In this document: piece by piece, positions 32,496 to 45,435 of the stretch | How positions within the stretch are numbered: position 1 is the stretch's first letter | Layout: each line of letters starts with the position of its first letter | NCBI GenBank assembly: GCA_963693315.1 | Contig: OY856188.1 | Location: 96,281,745 to 96,345,744 of the forward strand | Source of the DNA: Diogma glabrata | Lineage: Eukaryota > Arthropoda > Insecta > Diptera > Cylindrotomidae | Direction of reading: 5' to 3' | Length of the DNA stretch: 64,000 nucleotides | Made by a program: the position numbers and the translations under genes | The notes under the pieces: model-generated | Told to the model about the DNA's origin: nothing | The model's database searches: none | Seen by the model: only the letters and a program-made list of their open reading frames with translations

Positions 32496-33248
32496 ATATA
32501 ATAATCTGTTTTAAATCCAAGAACATTGTAAAAAAAAACCTTAAAAGTGGCAAAAATCGCAAACAATTTTAATTATTTTGATAAAAATAATCTTGTAGTT
32601 TTAGATCGAGGAGAATTTTCTTATAATTCGATCTCCGTAATCTGAATCTGCAATATTTTTGGTCCAGATTCCTCTCAAACACTCAAAAAATCTCAAACAC
32701 TCAAAAAACACTCAAAAAACACTAAAAAAAAATTGAAAAAAATCTTGTAAGCTCTATTTAATACGTTTTTTTTATCCACGAGATCAAAATACATGAAAAT
32801 TGAGCTTGTCTTAGATCCCCAAATTTTTTTTTGTCTTTGTCTTTCAAAACATCCAATTTTCGCTATTTTTCACGGTTTTCCGCAATTCGAAATTGGAGGG
32901 TGGACGACTAAAACTGACTTGAAATTCGTATTCCGCAGGTCGAAAAACATGTCCGTAGATAGGTGGCGCCCAAAGTACAGACCCCTTTGTTTTTTTTTGT
33001 GTGCCGGTGTTATTAACAAAAACTACTCACCAAAACTAAAAAATGATGTCATAAAAAATAGAGATAGAATTCTGATTAACAGTTCCAACTCTTCCAGAAA
33101 CCAGGTGGTTACTAATAAAATTAAGCTCCTTTAGCTTAACTGGGTCGTTCCGTCGATGACATCAGTCCGGAAAGACAACACATGTGGTCTAGCTATGGTT
33201 TAGAAAAATGAGAATATTCATACTTTAAGAAATTCGCTTGTTTATTTC

Positions 33249-33301
33249 GGTTCCGGCATAGACAAATAATAATTAAATTATTATTTGTCTATGGTTCCGG
33301 C
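33249..33301. mobile_element. 35-bp perfect palindrome flanked by 9-bp direct repeats
   Basis: GGTTCCGGC (33249-33257) and GGTTCCGGC (33293-33301) flank ATAGACAAATAATAATT, one A, and its exact reverse complement. The structure is that of a very small hairpin insertion with a target duplication. Confidence 0.8.
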
Positions 33302-33569
33302 CTTTAAATCAAAATAATTCATTTCAACAAAAATAAAATATTTTTGTGTGCTACAGATCAATCAACCAATGTTTACATTTTATCAGTTAATTGCTTTGTT
33401 GCGTCACTCAATGTCAATTAATAGTACATGTTTAATAAGTTTTTGTTATGTAAAGTTTTGCCATAATATTATTTTTGGATATAATACGGTTGTGCAGTTT
33501 ATTAAAAGCAGAATGATTTTCTATAGTTGTACAGGAGTACATTTTCTCGTTTGAATAGAACTTTTTTAT

Positions 33570-34320
33570 TGAGATGTTGTATGGAGTTGGTTGACTTGCA
33601 TTTTTCATTGCGGAAAATATGGGGAAATTTGTGTGCGATGAAGAGTTTAATTAAAAAGAAACAAGGAAATCGGAATAGATATACTCGATCATTCTTTCGA
33701 TCGAAGAGATTATGTAAATTTTAATCAAAAAGCTAAGATGGTGATCAGTAGTGTTATTGTCTTGTCCCACAAGTTTTAATGTAAATTGTTTAACTAATTA
33801 AATGCCAAAATTAAGTTGGTAAAGTTAATTTATTTATTTTTGATTAGTTTTTGTGGCACTTGTATTAAGTTTATGTGCAGTAAAATTTTATCTGGCAACA
33901 ATTTAAAATACATAAAGCAAATAAAAATACAAATTTCAACATTTTTTGATATACACTTTTGATATAAAACACTTTTTTGTATTTTTAATTATGAGCGTCT
34001 GGTTGTTTTACCATACCATGTACTAGAAAAAAATTAATTAGATGGTGGCCGAATAAAAGTGTAAAGAATGACTGCGAATTGAATGTAAGAGCTTGTTTTG
34101 CAAAGACGACATGGAAATGACATTGGTTGGTCTTCGGTATTCAGAAGAAGCAGCATTACTTAATGTTGTTGCATCTATTGCATTTACGATATTGCATAAA
34201 TTGAATGTTGGATTTGATTAATATTTTGTTTTGATAGAAGGAAATGGAATTTTCATTAGTAACAATCAAAGTTTGGGATGTTGGTGGACTAATAATTTCC
34301 ATGGATCATCTAGCATTAAT
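33570..34320 (+). repeat. Diverged dispersed repeat, copy 2 (partner 28320-29115)
   Basis: Collinear blocks with copy 1: TGCGGAAAATATGGGGAAAT ... AAAAAGAAACAAGG (33605-33725), TTGGTCTTCGGTATTCAGAA (34127-34150) and AATCAAAGTTTGGGATGTTG ... CATGGATCATC (34265-34312). A 65-codon open stretch ends in it but uses a start not conserved in copy 1. Confidence 0.5.
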
Positions 34321-37300
34321 TATTATGTATTTATAATGTTAAATATATTTTTGATTTATTTACACAATTTCTGATTGTGTTTTGTTCGTGTTAAATTAGG
34401 TGTTAGAAATGGCGTTTTTTGGATGCGACAACCGTGTCAAGAAATACAAACAATTACATTTCTATTATCGTTTATAGATATTCCCTCCAATTCCTATCAA
34501 GAAAACCCTAACAGGCTATGCTCTAATAAACGAAAATTAAAGAAAATAGAAACACATCATTGTAGACTTCCTATGTAGACTCAACGGCAATGTAGAGTTC
34601 TCGTTCCACCGATGATCCAGAGCCTAACGAAACGTTCGCAGGGTGGGATGGTATATATAGAAACCACCAATAACCAACAAAATGCATCGCCTTCGTGTTC
34701 TGTCATCTACCTTCTCAACACAACAAAAACTTTCCTCCAACTCGGAGTCTTCGGGATCGTAAAATGTTTATCGGGGCATTAACCTGAAGGACTAATACTC
34801 TAAACTTAAAACAAAAATTAATAGTCTCCAGAACAACATTGTTTGGATCTAAAAGATTTTAGAGGCACACGTTGGTTGCCATATTGCAGTTTGAGGTCTG
34901 GTAGACTATGCAGGTCTACCAGTTGGTCGTGCACGCAAGCTCTATTATTTGCCCCTCACTAGATCATCGGGCATGAATTCTTTCGACCAACCTCCATACA
35001 AGAACATTTAAAAACAAAAGAAAACACAAACAATACATATAATATCATTTCGCTCTTTTGAATTTGATTTTTTGTTTCAGAAAATTAGCTTATCACAAAA
35101 TATTACACAGTCAAATGAAACTAATTTTCAATAATTTTTTTTTGTATTTGAATGTAAACCAATTCAACGATCAACATCCAGTCAATCAAATCCACAATTC
35201 CACCGTTAACAACAAACACCATTAACAACCTTGTCTACCTCAACTCGCCACCATCAACCGACAATTAAAAGAAAACAACTGTCCAATTTATAAATAGTAT
35301 CAGCAATCCGTACCGCTAAAACCTTCATTCCCACGGTAAAAAGTCATTTTGTTGCATTTTTGTAGCGTTTGAATAGGACAGAAACATGAGAAAGTTTCTA
35401 ATAACAAATGTACTTAAGAATTTAACAAAATTGTAAAAGGACGGCATAAGAAGTCTTTGAAAATATGAATAAACACATTTTCAAATAATGCGGATAATAT
35501 TTTAGTATCTAGGAGGAAGATGTAAAGTGCATACATTTGTCGTAATGTTGGCCGTCCCTTACATAACTAGGTACTCAGTAGACTGCTACTATGTTACGAT
35601 ATCAAAGGTCGTAAAGCTTACCAGTGCAATTTCTTACTATAGTTGAGTTGAAATGGTATTTTCGCTTACTGTCTCAAAAGCTGCTTGCTACGTTGATTGT
35701 TGATTACTGTTCCACAAGGTGGAAGTTCTGTTGTTCCGATAATTTACTTTTAGAATGGATTATGAACAATTTTTAATCGTGTGAATTATAATATAAACTC
35801 TGATTTAAATCCCCAACATCGAATCGTATTTTCTTCTGCAGTTGAAGTTTTTGTGGGGGTTTTTGAGATTTACTACTTTAAAGTTTTTTCGAGGTTTTCT
35901 TTCGATGATCTTAGTCTAACTAATGATTTCCAAGCATATATAAGAATTTCTTCCCTGGTTATGTTCTTGACCTAAAAACAGTGGGTTAGTCCTAACAGCA
36001 TCCTTAGTAACGCAGTGGAACATGTCTTCATTGGCTTTATTATATGCAGAAACATGAGAGTCTTTGTTTCTTCTATAACCCCTTTTTCGCAGCAGTGCTG
36101 AGCTATTTTGCTTCAAACGACCTCCAAGAAGTCGAGTGAATCCACAATTCCTCACAGGTTTATACATTCAAAACCATTTCTTGTCTGGACGAAAACTAAA
36201 CTTCATTTTCCATTTTCCGAGCACAGGCATCTGAAATGATTTATAAAAATTAAAAGAAGTGTGTATTACTAAAACATCAATCACTGCCCTAAGAGACGTC
36301 AATACCTTTTGACATATATTCACATCACTGATACCCGATAAACGATATTAAGTTGACAACATCCTGCCATAGAGTTTTTAATGGGAACCCGAACTCGTCC
36401 ACGCAGGAATACGTGAAAGTGCTAACGCTAATGATTTATCAAAAATAGCGCCAATAATAAGTACATTGTACATAAACCATACTTCGACAATACAAGACTC
36501 CAAAATTCTATAATTTTTATAAAACACAATAATCCTTGAAATTTATCATATTCAGTTCCTATTAACATGAAATTCATGCATGGTGAAGATATAAAATAAA
36601 AAACATATCTAACAAATACAAACCATTCTCTCATTAACAAACAATGTTTTCGTTCCTTAACTATAATTATTTTTAAACACAACAATAACGCAATATAAAA
36701 AACTTTTCTTCATTCAAGTTGAAAAATAATATAAAAAACTTCTACTTGTCGTTTAATTTTAAACATTTAAAAAATATTTTCTTTTTAACAGATATAAAGC
36801 AGCAAACCAAAAGCAAACATGAAAAACTAAACACAGAAGAAAAAAATCCAGAAAATTTATCTTTCTTTCATTTTTAAATACAGAACAGAGAGTAGTACTA
36901 GTTGTAGAAAAAACACAACAACAATAACAAAACGAAAAATAGAAAAACTTATTGCAGTTTTCCACATCATAATTTCTTTCTACCAAAAACAAGCACAAAA
37001 GTATGAAAATAAAACAAGGAAAATGAGGGAAAACGAACAGAAAAATAAATAAATTTTGTTTATGCTTTTTTCCTGTTTTTTTTTCTGTTTTATTTTAACA
37101 AATTTTCTCATATTATTTTGGTTCATCGCCAAAAATAAAATTTATTTATAAAAGAAAATATGAAAAAAGAAGAAAGGAAAACTATGTCTCTGGTTTTGTC
37201 ATAATTTAAAATAAAAATATTTTTCCAAAACTGAAAATATATGAGGGGAAGAATTATGAAGATTGGTTACTTTACTTGACTTAATATATGGTTGACCTCA

Positions 37301-40300
37301 GAATCTTGTTCGGTCATTGATATGAATATCATTTAGGATAAAAAAACAGTTGTGAGTCAAACATTAAGATTAAAACCTGTTCTTATATAGATTCTTTTTA
37401 TGAAATAAGAAAACTTTATATTCAATTTCTTTAAATCAAAGACATTTATTACAAAAGTAAGAACTACTTCAACAATCTTGAGATAACATCATAGTCAACT
37501 TTAACACAACTAAGTATGTATTTCCAAGACAACATTTTCAACTTCTCACAAGATGTTTTCTTATTTATTCAAAACAAGTTTTTATTATTTGTTTGACTTG
37601 CATTCAATGAATTAAATCATAATCTCCCCTTATAATCTTGTCCTTTTTATTTTCCTTGAAAAAAAAGAAAGAAAAGTTTCTTGTATTATATTTTCCTTAT
37701 ACTTTTTTTTCAAATATCTTTTCAATAAGACTTTTTCCTTTGTTGTTGTTATTGTTGTAGTTTATGTATTTTGCTTCTTTTTAGATGATTTGAACAAAAT
37801 ATAATAAAAAAATCGGATAAATATCAAATCAATTTTGTGTTTTTTTCTTGTTTCATAAATTTTTCTCAAAAAAATTTATTGAGTGGAAAAAATTAATAAA
37901 AAAAAAAACAAAATGAAAGAATGAAAATTTGTTGGATGAACATTTTATTTTCATTTCAATGTTTGATGAAGGTAATCTGATCTCAATTCACTTTCAATTC
38001 GATTTCGTTTTGTTTCTTAGTCGTTACTTGAAGACGATAAGATGGATTTTAATGATTGATAGAAAATATTATAAAATGGTTTGGGTTTAAAGGACACATT
38101 CTTGTTCGAAGTTTAAAAAGCAAAACTCAAGCAGTTTAAATGATATCCGAATGTAATGATTTATAGGATTTTGTTTTGTGGTTTTACGATGTTTGCAAAA
38201 TTTATATTTACTTAAACAATTTATGTTTAGCAGTTTTGATGTAAGGAAAATGGATTTAATTCATAATGTTCTTAGAATATATTAGATGAAAAAGGAATGT
38301 AGACTATAACATTTTTTGATTGTTCAAAATCGTAATCGAAAGTTGAGCCCCTTTGTCTATGTTATTTCATCGATTGTTTGCTTTGATTGGATTGATATTT
38401 TGTTGGCCTTTAGGCATTGTGATCGATTAACTTAATTTTCGTTATACATCCAAATAATTAATAATCTACGCTTGTTTCTAAGAGCCAATTTGGTCAAATT
38501 AGAAAATAAAAATTTTTTGCACTACAAATCGAAATCTGCACTACATTAAAAGGTTTTCAATTATAACAACAAATAATTTAATTAAAACAAAATACGCCAA
38601 AAAAATTTATCTAACTTAAACTTTTTATTTCTTCACTTTTGATCTATCTCCATGCACGAAAGGGTCAATTTTTGTTCATATGTGTTTTTCTTTCTTTATT
38701 TTCATTTTAGGAACATATGGCGTCTAGTGGATAATCTAACTCTCATTCATCGGACCCATATAACAGTAGTGACTTGACACAAGCATTGAACATTTGTCGC
38801 AATCGACTTTTATTATAGATACCTACGGTATCTATTTTCCAAGGGTATTTTAAATTTTAACTATAAACGAATGTACGGACCAAAACGCGGACTAATACAC
38901 GAGAAAGAGCTCTAATATAACACTCTAATAATTTACTTTTTAACTAGCACTATCAAAATTTTCCTAACAAAAAGTAATAATTTAATAATAATTTAGGATA
39001 AACTATGCAAGAACAAAATATTATATAAAATAAATAAATTAAAAACATTAAGCTTACATTAATTTGTTTTTTGAATTTAGATCCGGTTTAAACGTTTACT
39101 ATAACTCCTGTTCGATAAAGAACCATGTACCATTTCTAACGGTAATCCATTTAATAGTTGAACAACAAGATTGAATCCCAAACTGAAACCAATTAGTATG
39201 CAGGACAATATAAAATAACAAAATGCCACACTTCTTGTCGTTTATCTCCCGACGTTAATGCATGGTATGAAAAAAATCCCAACTCTGTATGCCTCAACTT
39301 CAAATTTTTTTCCAATTACATATCCATAATTCAAATTGCGATACATTATATGGAAAATCATTTAAATATTTATCGCTTCCAAAAGACCACAATATTAAGA
39401 ATTATTTAACTTTATATACCTGAGCCACAACATATTATTACGTTCCGTTGTCTGTCAAAGTAGTTTTTATTTATTAAAATGAAAGCATTTCATAACACAT
39501 CCTTAGTTAATTTTTATTTTTTTTAATTTTATTCACTATTAATAAATAGCAACTTTTAATTTAAATAATACACAACAAATAATTTATTTTACAATTTTTA
39601 AATTTTATTAGAACACTTGTGGCACGATAACATTTTCGTTTTATTATAATTTACATAAATTTAGTTTTAAGTTCTAAACACAACTCTACAATATTGAAAA
39701 TTATTTTTCTATTTATATTTTTTAAAATTACTCTGAACAATAAAGAAGAGTTGGTTGCATGAAACAGATGCTCGCTACTTATATTGTTTGTAATCAATAC
39801 ATTTACCACAAAAAAATTATTTATTTACGAAGCCACAGGCTATACCATCTACTACACAAATATCTTCTTGTTGGTTTATTAACAAGTAAAATGCGCACAG
39901 AAATCATGAACACCCTTTTTTCATTTAAAAACAAAAGAAAAAGAACTGGATATGTTCATGTATTGTAAAATTTCAGTTCTATTTATAATATTCCTAATTT
40001 TTTCTTCACAAAAAGCTATTTTGACTGGTCTTGACTGGTTATTGTAATTTTAAAATAGCACAAAATTGAAGTTCGTCATGAATAGATATTTTCACTGTTT
40101 TATTATATCAAGTCTTATAGATAAAAGATTTATAAACTAATCTCCAAAAAACGAGAAAAATTCATTTCCATTCATTAAAAGTAAGCTTTACACCAATAAC
40201 CCGGAACAATTTAACCCTCGTCCGGCGGCATTATTTTACAACGCTAACAGGCGACAGAGGTACAATTTTATCTTCGTATATTTTATATGGAAATCCTCAA

Positions 40301-40386
40301 GGTAGACATAATTATTGTGCGATAAATAGATAATTTATAGAATTTCCGCATTATTTAGAATTTAGAACATGCTTTGAAAGAATTAT
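34321..40386. other. About 6 kb AT-rich DNA without a supported gene
   Basis: Could be intron or intergenic DNA. Long runs of A/T and (CAA)n-like words dominate 36.6-38.0 kb. A short pyrimidine tract ending TTTTCATTTTAG at 38699-38710 resembles a splice acceptor but is followed by only about 22 open codons. At 40210 TTAACCCTCGTCCGGCGGCA resembles a piggyBac-type end (TTAA plus CCC) with no partner identified nearby. Confidence 0.4.
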
Positions 40387-40650
40387 GGCATTATAAGTTG
40401 GTCAAAAAAATGTTGTCAAGTGTGTCAAAGAAAGATTTCTATTTATTTTTTTACCCAATTTTTGGGCAAAAAATAAAATTAATTATTTTTTGACATGAAA
40501 TTTTATTATTATTATACAGAATTATGGTATTATAAGTTTGTCAAAAAAATGTTGTCAAGTGTGTCAAAAGAAAGATTTTTATTTATTTTTTTACCTAATT
40601 TTTTGGAAAAAAAATAAAATTAATTATTTGTTTGACATGAAATTTGTTAT
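40387..40650 (+). repeat. 141-bp satellite family, two units
   Basis: Two units of the family described at 44455-45435, with CATTATAAGTTGGTCAAAAA, GTTGTCAAGTGTGTCAAAG and TTTGACATGAAATTTTATTA. The first unit is slightly shorter and more diverged. Confidence 0.85.
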
Positions 40651-41365
40651 GTAGACTGGAGTATGATAATGTAGAGCGGTAGAGTTCCCGATTTATATAA
40701 TTTTCGGTTTTCTCACAATTCACAATTTTGCTCATTACCCGTAGTTCACAATAGTTTTTCATTCGTCTACAATCCATAGTCATATTTTCATATAGTCTCC
40801 GTTGCATAAATTTGTTCTTAGCATAAAACAATTAACAAAAATATTTCCTTTACAATCCCCTATTATTGACTCACACTGCGTTTCCACCAGAATTACTTCA
40901 CCATAGTGCATAAATTTGAATTCTCCGGACACTAACCGCAATTGCCCTGAAAGTTTTCAAGCCTCAAACAGCTGTGCATATTTGTCCAAGCGTCTCAATA
41001 TTTTGAAAACTATTATTCTGCTATCCGTTTTGTCATTGTCTTTGAAAAGATATTATATTTTTGACAATTTCACTTTCCGTTATGCACCTCAATTTTACTG
41101 TAATACTATAGTAAGCCGTTATTTCATAACACATAAACATCATAAGATCGGTTAAACTTACGTCTAATTCATTTTAATATTTCTTACAAATGTGTTGGAA
41201 ATGACTTATTTCGTGAAATCGTCTTACAATATTATGTATTACAAAATAACAAGCGATTTTGTTTTAACGAAAAAGGTCCTAACATTTATTAACATAATAT
41301 AAATTAATTTCCTTTCAACAGAACCACTTTGTCGAATTTTTCTGTATTAAAAATGCTATAAAAAG
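40651..41365. other. Unassigned sequence
   Basis: I see no gene or repeat here. Open stretches at 40595-40831 (minus) and 40916-41155 (plus) have no recognisable features. Confidence 0.35.
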
Positions 41366-42060
41366 AGATGACTATACTATCTCTGTCTCTTATGTCTTTG
41401 AACCAATCTCTCATGAATGACAAAATTGATGAAAATTTTGCATTCATGCATCTTTTCTATTAAATTCAAGTTAAAAGTTAAGTAGTGAAATTTTAATTAA
41501 ATGAAATTGTTTTAAATTAGTTCAATTAGTGCAATTCTTTTTTTTAAATGTATCCGTCCCGGTAGTGTCAATTTAGTGAAAATTTATATGTCATGTGCCG
41601 TAACAAAAAAACAACAAACAACAAATTTATTATTGACCTTGTAGGTCATATTCTCTTATGTCTTTGATATCTTTCTCATGAATGACAAAATTAGAAGGCT
41701 GAATTTTGCATTCATGTCGTTTTTCTTAGAATTAAGTTCGGTTAAGTAGTGCAATTTTAATTAGAAAATTTTTAAAATAGTTCAATTAGTGTAATTTTTT
41801 TTAAATAGTTCCAATTTAATTAGTAAAATTTAGAAACAAGTTTATATGTTTTTGTGCTGTAAAAAAAACCAATCAAAAAAAAAATGGATTTATGTTGTGT
41901 GCGTTTAAAAAAAAAACAAATTTACCAAAAAAATTATATATGTTTGTGTTGTAACAAACGATACAAAAAAACAAAAAAATAATGACCTTGTCGGTCATGC
42001 TCTTAGTCTATTCCTTTTCCTATTGGAATTTTTGTGCGTGTTTGACGTCTCGTAGTCTAA
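41366..42060. repeat. Diverged tandem duplication, about 265-350 bp period
   Basis: CTCTTATGTCTTTGAACCAA (41388) and CTCTTATGTCTTTGATATCT (41653) start similar blocks sharing CTCATGAATGACAAAATT, TTTTGCATTCATG, TTAAGTAGTG(A/C)AATTTTAA and GTTCAATTAGTG(C/T)AATT. The palindromic phrase GACCTTGTnGGTCAT occurs at 41636 and 41985 at block edges. Confidence 0.65.
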
Positions 42061-42470
42061 TTTAAAAACGTTTGCATGTAATATTTGTTTGGTGTGTTAA
42101 ACCTTTTTCGCTTTGTTAATTTTTAATTTTAAAAATATTCCTTGCCAAATTTTTACATAGAAATTATGAATGTTGTTATTTGTTTATAATACAGATAGTT
42201 TTATTATTGAAAATAAAGAATAAATTGTTTTATAAATTGTTAAATAAATTGTTAGATAAAATAACAGTAACTAGTGATGCCTTAAATGAAAAAAAAAAAT
42301 AATTCTACTACATAGTTATCGTTTAGCTTAATTTACAAAAATTGTGAATTAATTTACAAAAAAAATATATATGTATGTTCTGTGAATTGTTCTGATAAAA
42401 ATAAAATTTAATTTGAAATATTTTATAAAGTGAAATATAATGCCAGCAAGGCAATAGAGTTCATTTTTTG
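42061..42470. other. Unassigned AT-rich sequence
   Basis: Nothing identified. Confidence 0.35.
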
Positions 42471-42479
42471 TGTAACAAA

Positions 42480-43330
42480 GTTTTGTTCTTATTTCAACTC
42501 AACATTGATATCAAAGTTTTACTATTACTGCGGTGTATTATACATATTTCAACGCAACATTGATATTAAATTTTTGCTGTTATCAAATCAACATTTATAG
42601 CAAATCATCTATTTTACATATTTCACCTCAACATTGATATCAGAGTTTGGCTATTACTACTTGTTTCAGCGCAACATTTGTGTCAAAGTTTGCTATTACT
42701 ATCGTATATTATTTCAACGCATCATTTGTATCCAAGTTTTGCTATTACTACCGTATAGTATACATATTTCAACGCAACATTTATGTAAAATTTTTGCGGT
42801 TGGTGCTGTATTTCAAACAGATTTCAGCGCGACATTTGTGTCAAAGTACTGCTGTTACTACCGTATGTTATTGCCACTCATCATTTATATCAGGTTTTTG
42901 CTGTCGCTATCGTATATCTTACCTATTTCAACTCAACATTGATATCAAAATTTTACTATTACTGCTGTGTATTATACATATTTCAACGCAACATTGATAT
43001 TAAATTTTTGCTGTTATCAAATCAACATTTATAGCAAATCATCTATTTTACATATTTCAACTCAACATTGATATCAGAGTTTTGCTATTACTACTTGTTT
43101 CAACGCAACATTTGTGTCAAAGTTTTACTATGGCTGCCGTATATTATACATATTGAAACGCCTCACTTATAATTAATTTTTGCTGTTACCACCGTATATT
43201 TGACATATTTCTGCTCAACATTTATATCAAATTTTTGCTGTTGCTAATGTATATTGTACACATTTCAACTGATATCAAATTTTGGTGGGATTACAACTGA
43301 ATTTCAACTCAACCTTGATATACAATTTTC
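42480..43330. repeat. Minisatellite, about 60-75 bp units, with a higher-order period near 424 bp
   Basis: Units follow the pattern TATTTCAACnCAACATTnAT, ATCAAAnTTTTnCT(A/G)TTACT and CCGTATATTATACA. About a dozen units are present with small length changes. The block 42510-42700 recurs nearly unchanged at 42934-43120 (for example ATCAACATTTATAGCAAATC in both), so a group of units was duplicated together. Open frames across it are by-products of the repeat. Confidence 0.85.
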
Positions 43331-43349
43331 TTGATACTTTACCTGTTGG

Positions 43350-43610
43350 ATTGGTCATCGCTGATGGAGGGCTAAGGCCGCAAGTCTTGGAAGCCGGGAG
43401 GATTTAAACATGGGGTGAGCGAACTTGATTTATTTTATTTAGTTTTTTTCATAGAGGTGTGAATGCGTGTGAAAGGGTGTACAAGTGATTGAATGGGGGC
43501 TTGCCTGTCGATGCGTGTGTGTGTGTGTGAGCTGGCGATGCGTGTAGCGAGATGCATGTAGTCTGAATTGGAAATAATCAAAATATTTTTTGCTCCGAGG
43601 TAACGTCTCG
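43350..43610. other. GC-richer, GT-repeat-bearing patch
   Basis: This block is clearly less AT-rich than its surroundings and contains (GT)n at about 43520-43530 and GATGCGTGT words repeated. No ORF or RNA that I recognise. A similar GT-rich patch is at 44110-44190. Confidence 0.4.
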
Positions 43611-43929
43611 TTTTCCAAATGCCTTTTCTTTTATTATATTACCTACATTTATGAATTTATATTTTTAAGTAAATCAAAAAATCATTCTCAAATAACCTGT
43701 AATACAAACAAAAAAATAAACAAATCCTTGTCATGTTTTATGTTTATTAACCATATTATACATTAACCAACTGTAAACTACAGGTTTTGAAATAAACTGG
43801 TTTGGACATGTTTGTTTAACTTACAAATAAACTTATAATTTTTTTTTGAGTTGTAAATATTTTTTTTTGGGAATTACTTATGGTTTTATAAGTTTTTAAA
43901 AATGTTATTAATAAAGAAAAAGGAGATAA

Positions 43930-44100
43930 TCAATAAAGACTTTCAATATAGCGTGTGACGTTCTCCAGTGCTCTAAGATCTGATTCACGGTGTACCAGCA
44001 ATGGCAGTGGCTTACGAGCTGTATCATATGGGTCAGACGACAGCCATACAACGAAATAATGATTACTACCACTTGCGATACTTGCTGCGGGTCTTAGAGC
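43930..44100 (-). CDS. Exon-like open segment of unknown protein
   Basis: The minus-strand frame is open for 56 codons and ends at TGA (43930-43932). It reads LRPAASIASGSNHYFVVWLS, then SDPYDTARKPLPLLVHRESD and LRALENVTRYIESLY. There is no ATG; an in-frame TAA lies just upstream (44101-44103), so if real it must be a terminal exon or a fragment. AG dinucleotides that could serve as acceptors lie at its upstream edge, but without a strong pyrimidine tract. Composition is clearly more protein-like and GC-richer than the surroundings. I do not recognise the family. It could also be a piece of a transposon. Confidence 0.35.
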   Translation of the reverse strand, partial: ALRPAASIASGSNHYFVVWLSSDPYDTARKPLPLLVHRESDLRALENVTRYIESLY

Positions 44101-44454
44101 TTAATTGTCTTGCTTCGCAGTCTGAGTGTGTGGGTGAATGTTAGCGTGTATGAAGCGTGAGTGTGTGGGAGTCTGGGAGAGATTGTGAGGGTTGGACGCG
44201 CTGATAGTGGTTCTTTCGCAAAAGGGGTCGCCAGAGTTCCTCTGTTTTTCACTTGTATTTTTTTTCCATTCCTGTGTATTTTCGTAAATTGCGTACATTT
44301 CTGCATTTCTGTTGAAGCAGCAGGTAAAAATCTTTCAAATCCAAGATGGCTGAGCCTTAGTCGTTACGGCGTTAAATTACTCTAGGTACGCATCCTGCTA
44401 TGCCATTCTCATTGGTTCGCCAATGAGAAAGCTCTTCATTACAAATTTTATTAT

Positions 44455-45435
44455 TATTATAGAGAACTATGGCATTATAAGTTTGTCAAAAAAATGTTGT
44501 CAAGTATGTCAAAAGAAAGATTTTTATTTATTTTTTTACCCAATTTTTTGGAAAAAAATAAAATTAATTATTTGTTTGACATGAAATTTTATTATTATTA
44601 TTGAGAATTATGGCATTATAAGTTTGTCAAAAAAATGTTATCAAGTGTGTCAAAAGAAAGATTTTTATTTATTTTTTTACCCAATTTTTTGGAAAAAAAA
44701 TAAAATAAATTATTTATTTGACATGAAATTTTATTATTATTATAGAGAATTATGGCATTGTAAGTTTGTCAAAAAATTGTGTCAAGTGTGTCAAAAGAAA
44801 GATTTTTATATATTTTTTTACCCAATTTTTTGGAAAAAAATAAAACTAATTTTTTTGTTTGACACGAAATTTTATGATTATTATTGAAAATTATGGCATT
44901 ATAAGTTTGTCAAAAAAATTTTTGTCAAGTGTGTCAAAAGAAGGATTTTTATTTATTTTTTACCCAATTTTTTGGAAAAAAACAACATTAATTATTCGTT
45001 TGACATGAAATTTTATTATTATTATTGAGAATTATGGCATCATAAGTTTGTCAAAAAAATGTTGTCAAGTGTGTCAACAAAAGAAAGATTTTTATTTATT
45101 TTTTACACAAATTTTTTGGAAAAAAATAAAATTTATTATTTGTTTGACATGAAATTTTATTATTATTATTAAGAATTATGGCATTATAAGTTTCTCAAAA
45201 AAATTTTGTCAAGTGTGTCAATAGAAAGATTTTTATTTATTTTTTTACCCAATTTTTTGGAAAAAAATAAAATTAATTATTTGTTTTACATGAAATTTTA
45301 TTATTATTACTGAGAATTATGGCATTATAAGTTTGTCAAAAGAATGTTGTCAATTGTGTCAAAAGAAAGATTTTTATTTATTTTTTTACCCAATTTGTTG
45401 AAAAAATAAAATTAATTATTTGTCCGACATGATAT
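44455..45435 (+). repeat. 141-bp satellite array, seven units
   Basis: TGGCATTATAAG-type words start units at 44470, 44611, 44753, 44894, 45035, 45179 and 45320, a period of 141-144 bp. Each unit has three TGTCA words in TTTGTCAAAAAAATGTTGTC / AAGTGTGTCAAAAGAAAG, then TTTATTTTTTTACCCAATTT, and TTTGACATGAAATTTTATTA. Arrays of the same family lie at 40387-40650 and, inverted, at 63035-63415. Confidence 0.93.

Larger units (their letters stand above)
31733..32976. mobile_element. Inverted-repeat-bounded composite, about 180-bp arms
   Basis: Arms at 31733-31908 and 32792-32976 are inverted and roughly 90% identical, sharing ACTTTGGGCGCCACCTATCT, GTTTTTCGACCTGCGGAATA, CGAATTTCAAGTCAGTTTTA and GATCTAAGACAAGCTCAATT. 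Between them lie a minus-strand LINE 3' end (31911-32032) and a dispersed repeat (32030-32495). It could be a foldback element that captured other repeats. Confidence 0.7.

Noticed and set aside
35916..36167. Minus-strand 83-codon open frame
   Set aside because: Protein-like in parts but no recognisable motif, conserved copy or exon context.
38699..38780. Pyrimidine tract and AG like a splice acceptor, followed by a short open frame
   Set aside because: Only about 22 codons, no donor or neighbouring exon; such tracts are common in AT-rich DNA.
42634..42997. Overlapping open frames of about 100 codons
   Set aside because: They come from the minisatellite, occur in two frames at once and show no family features.
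44455..45435. Regular direct repeats resembling a CRISPR array
   Set aside because: The 141-bp units are contiguous without unique spacers and the context is eukaryotic.
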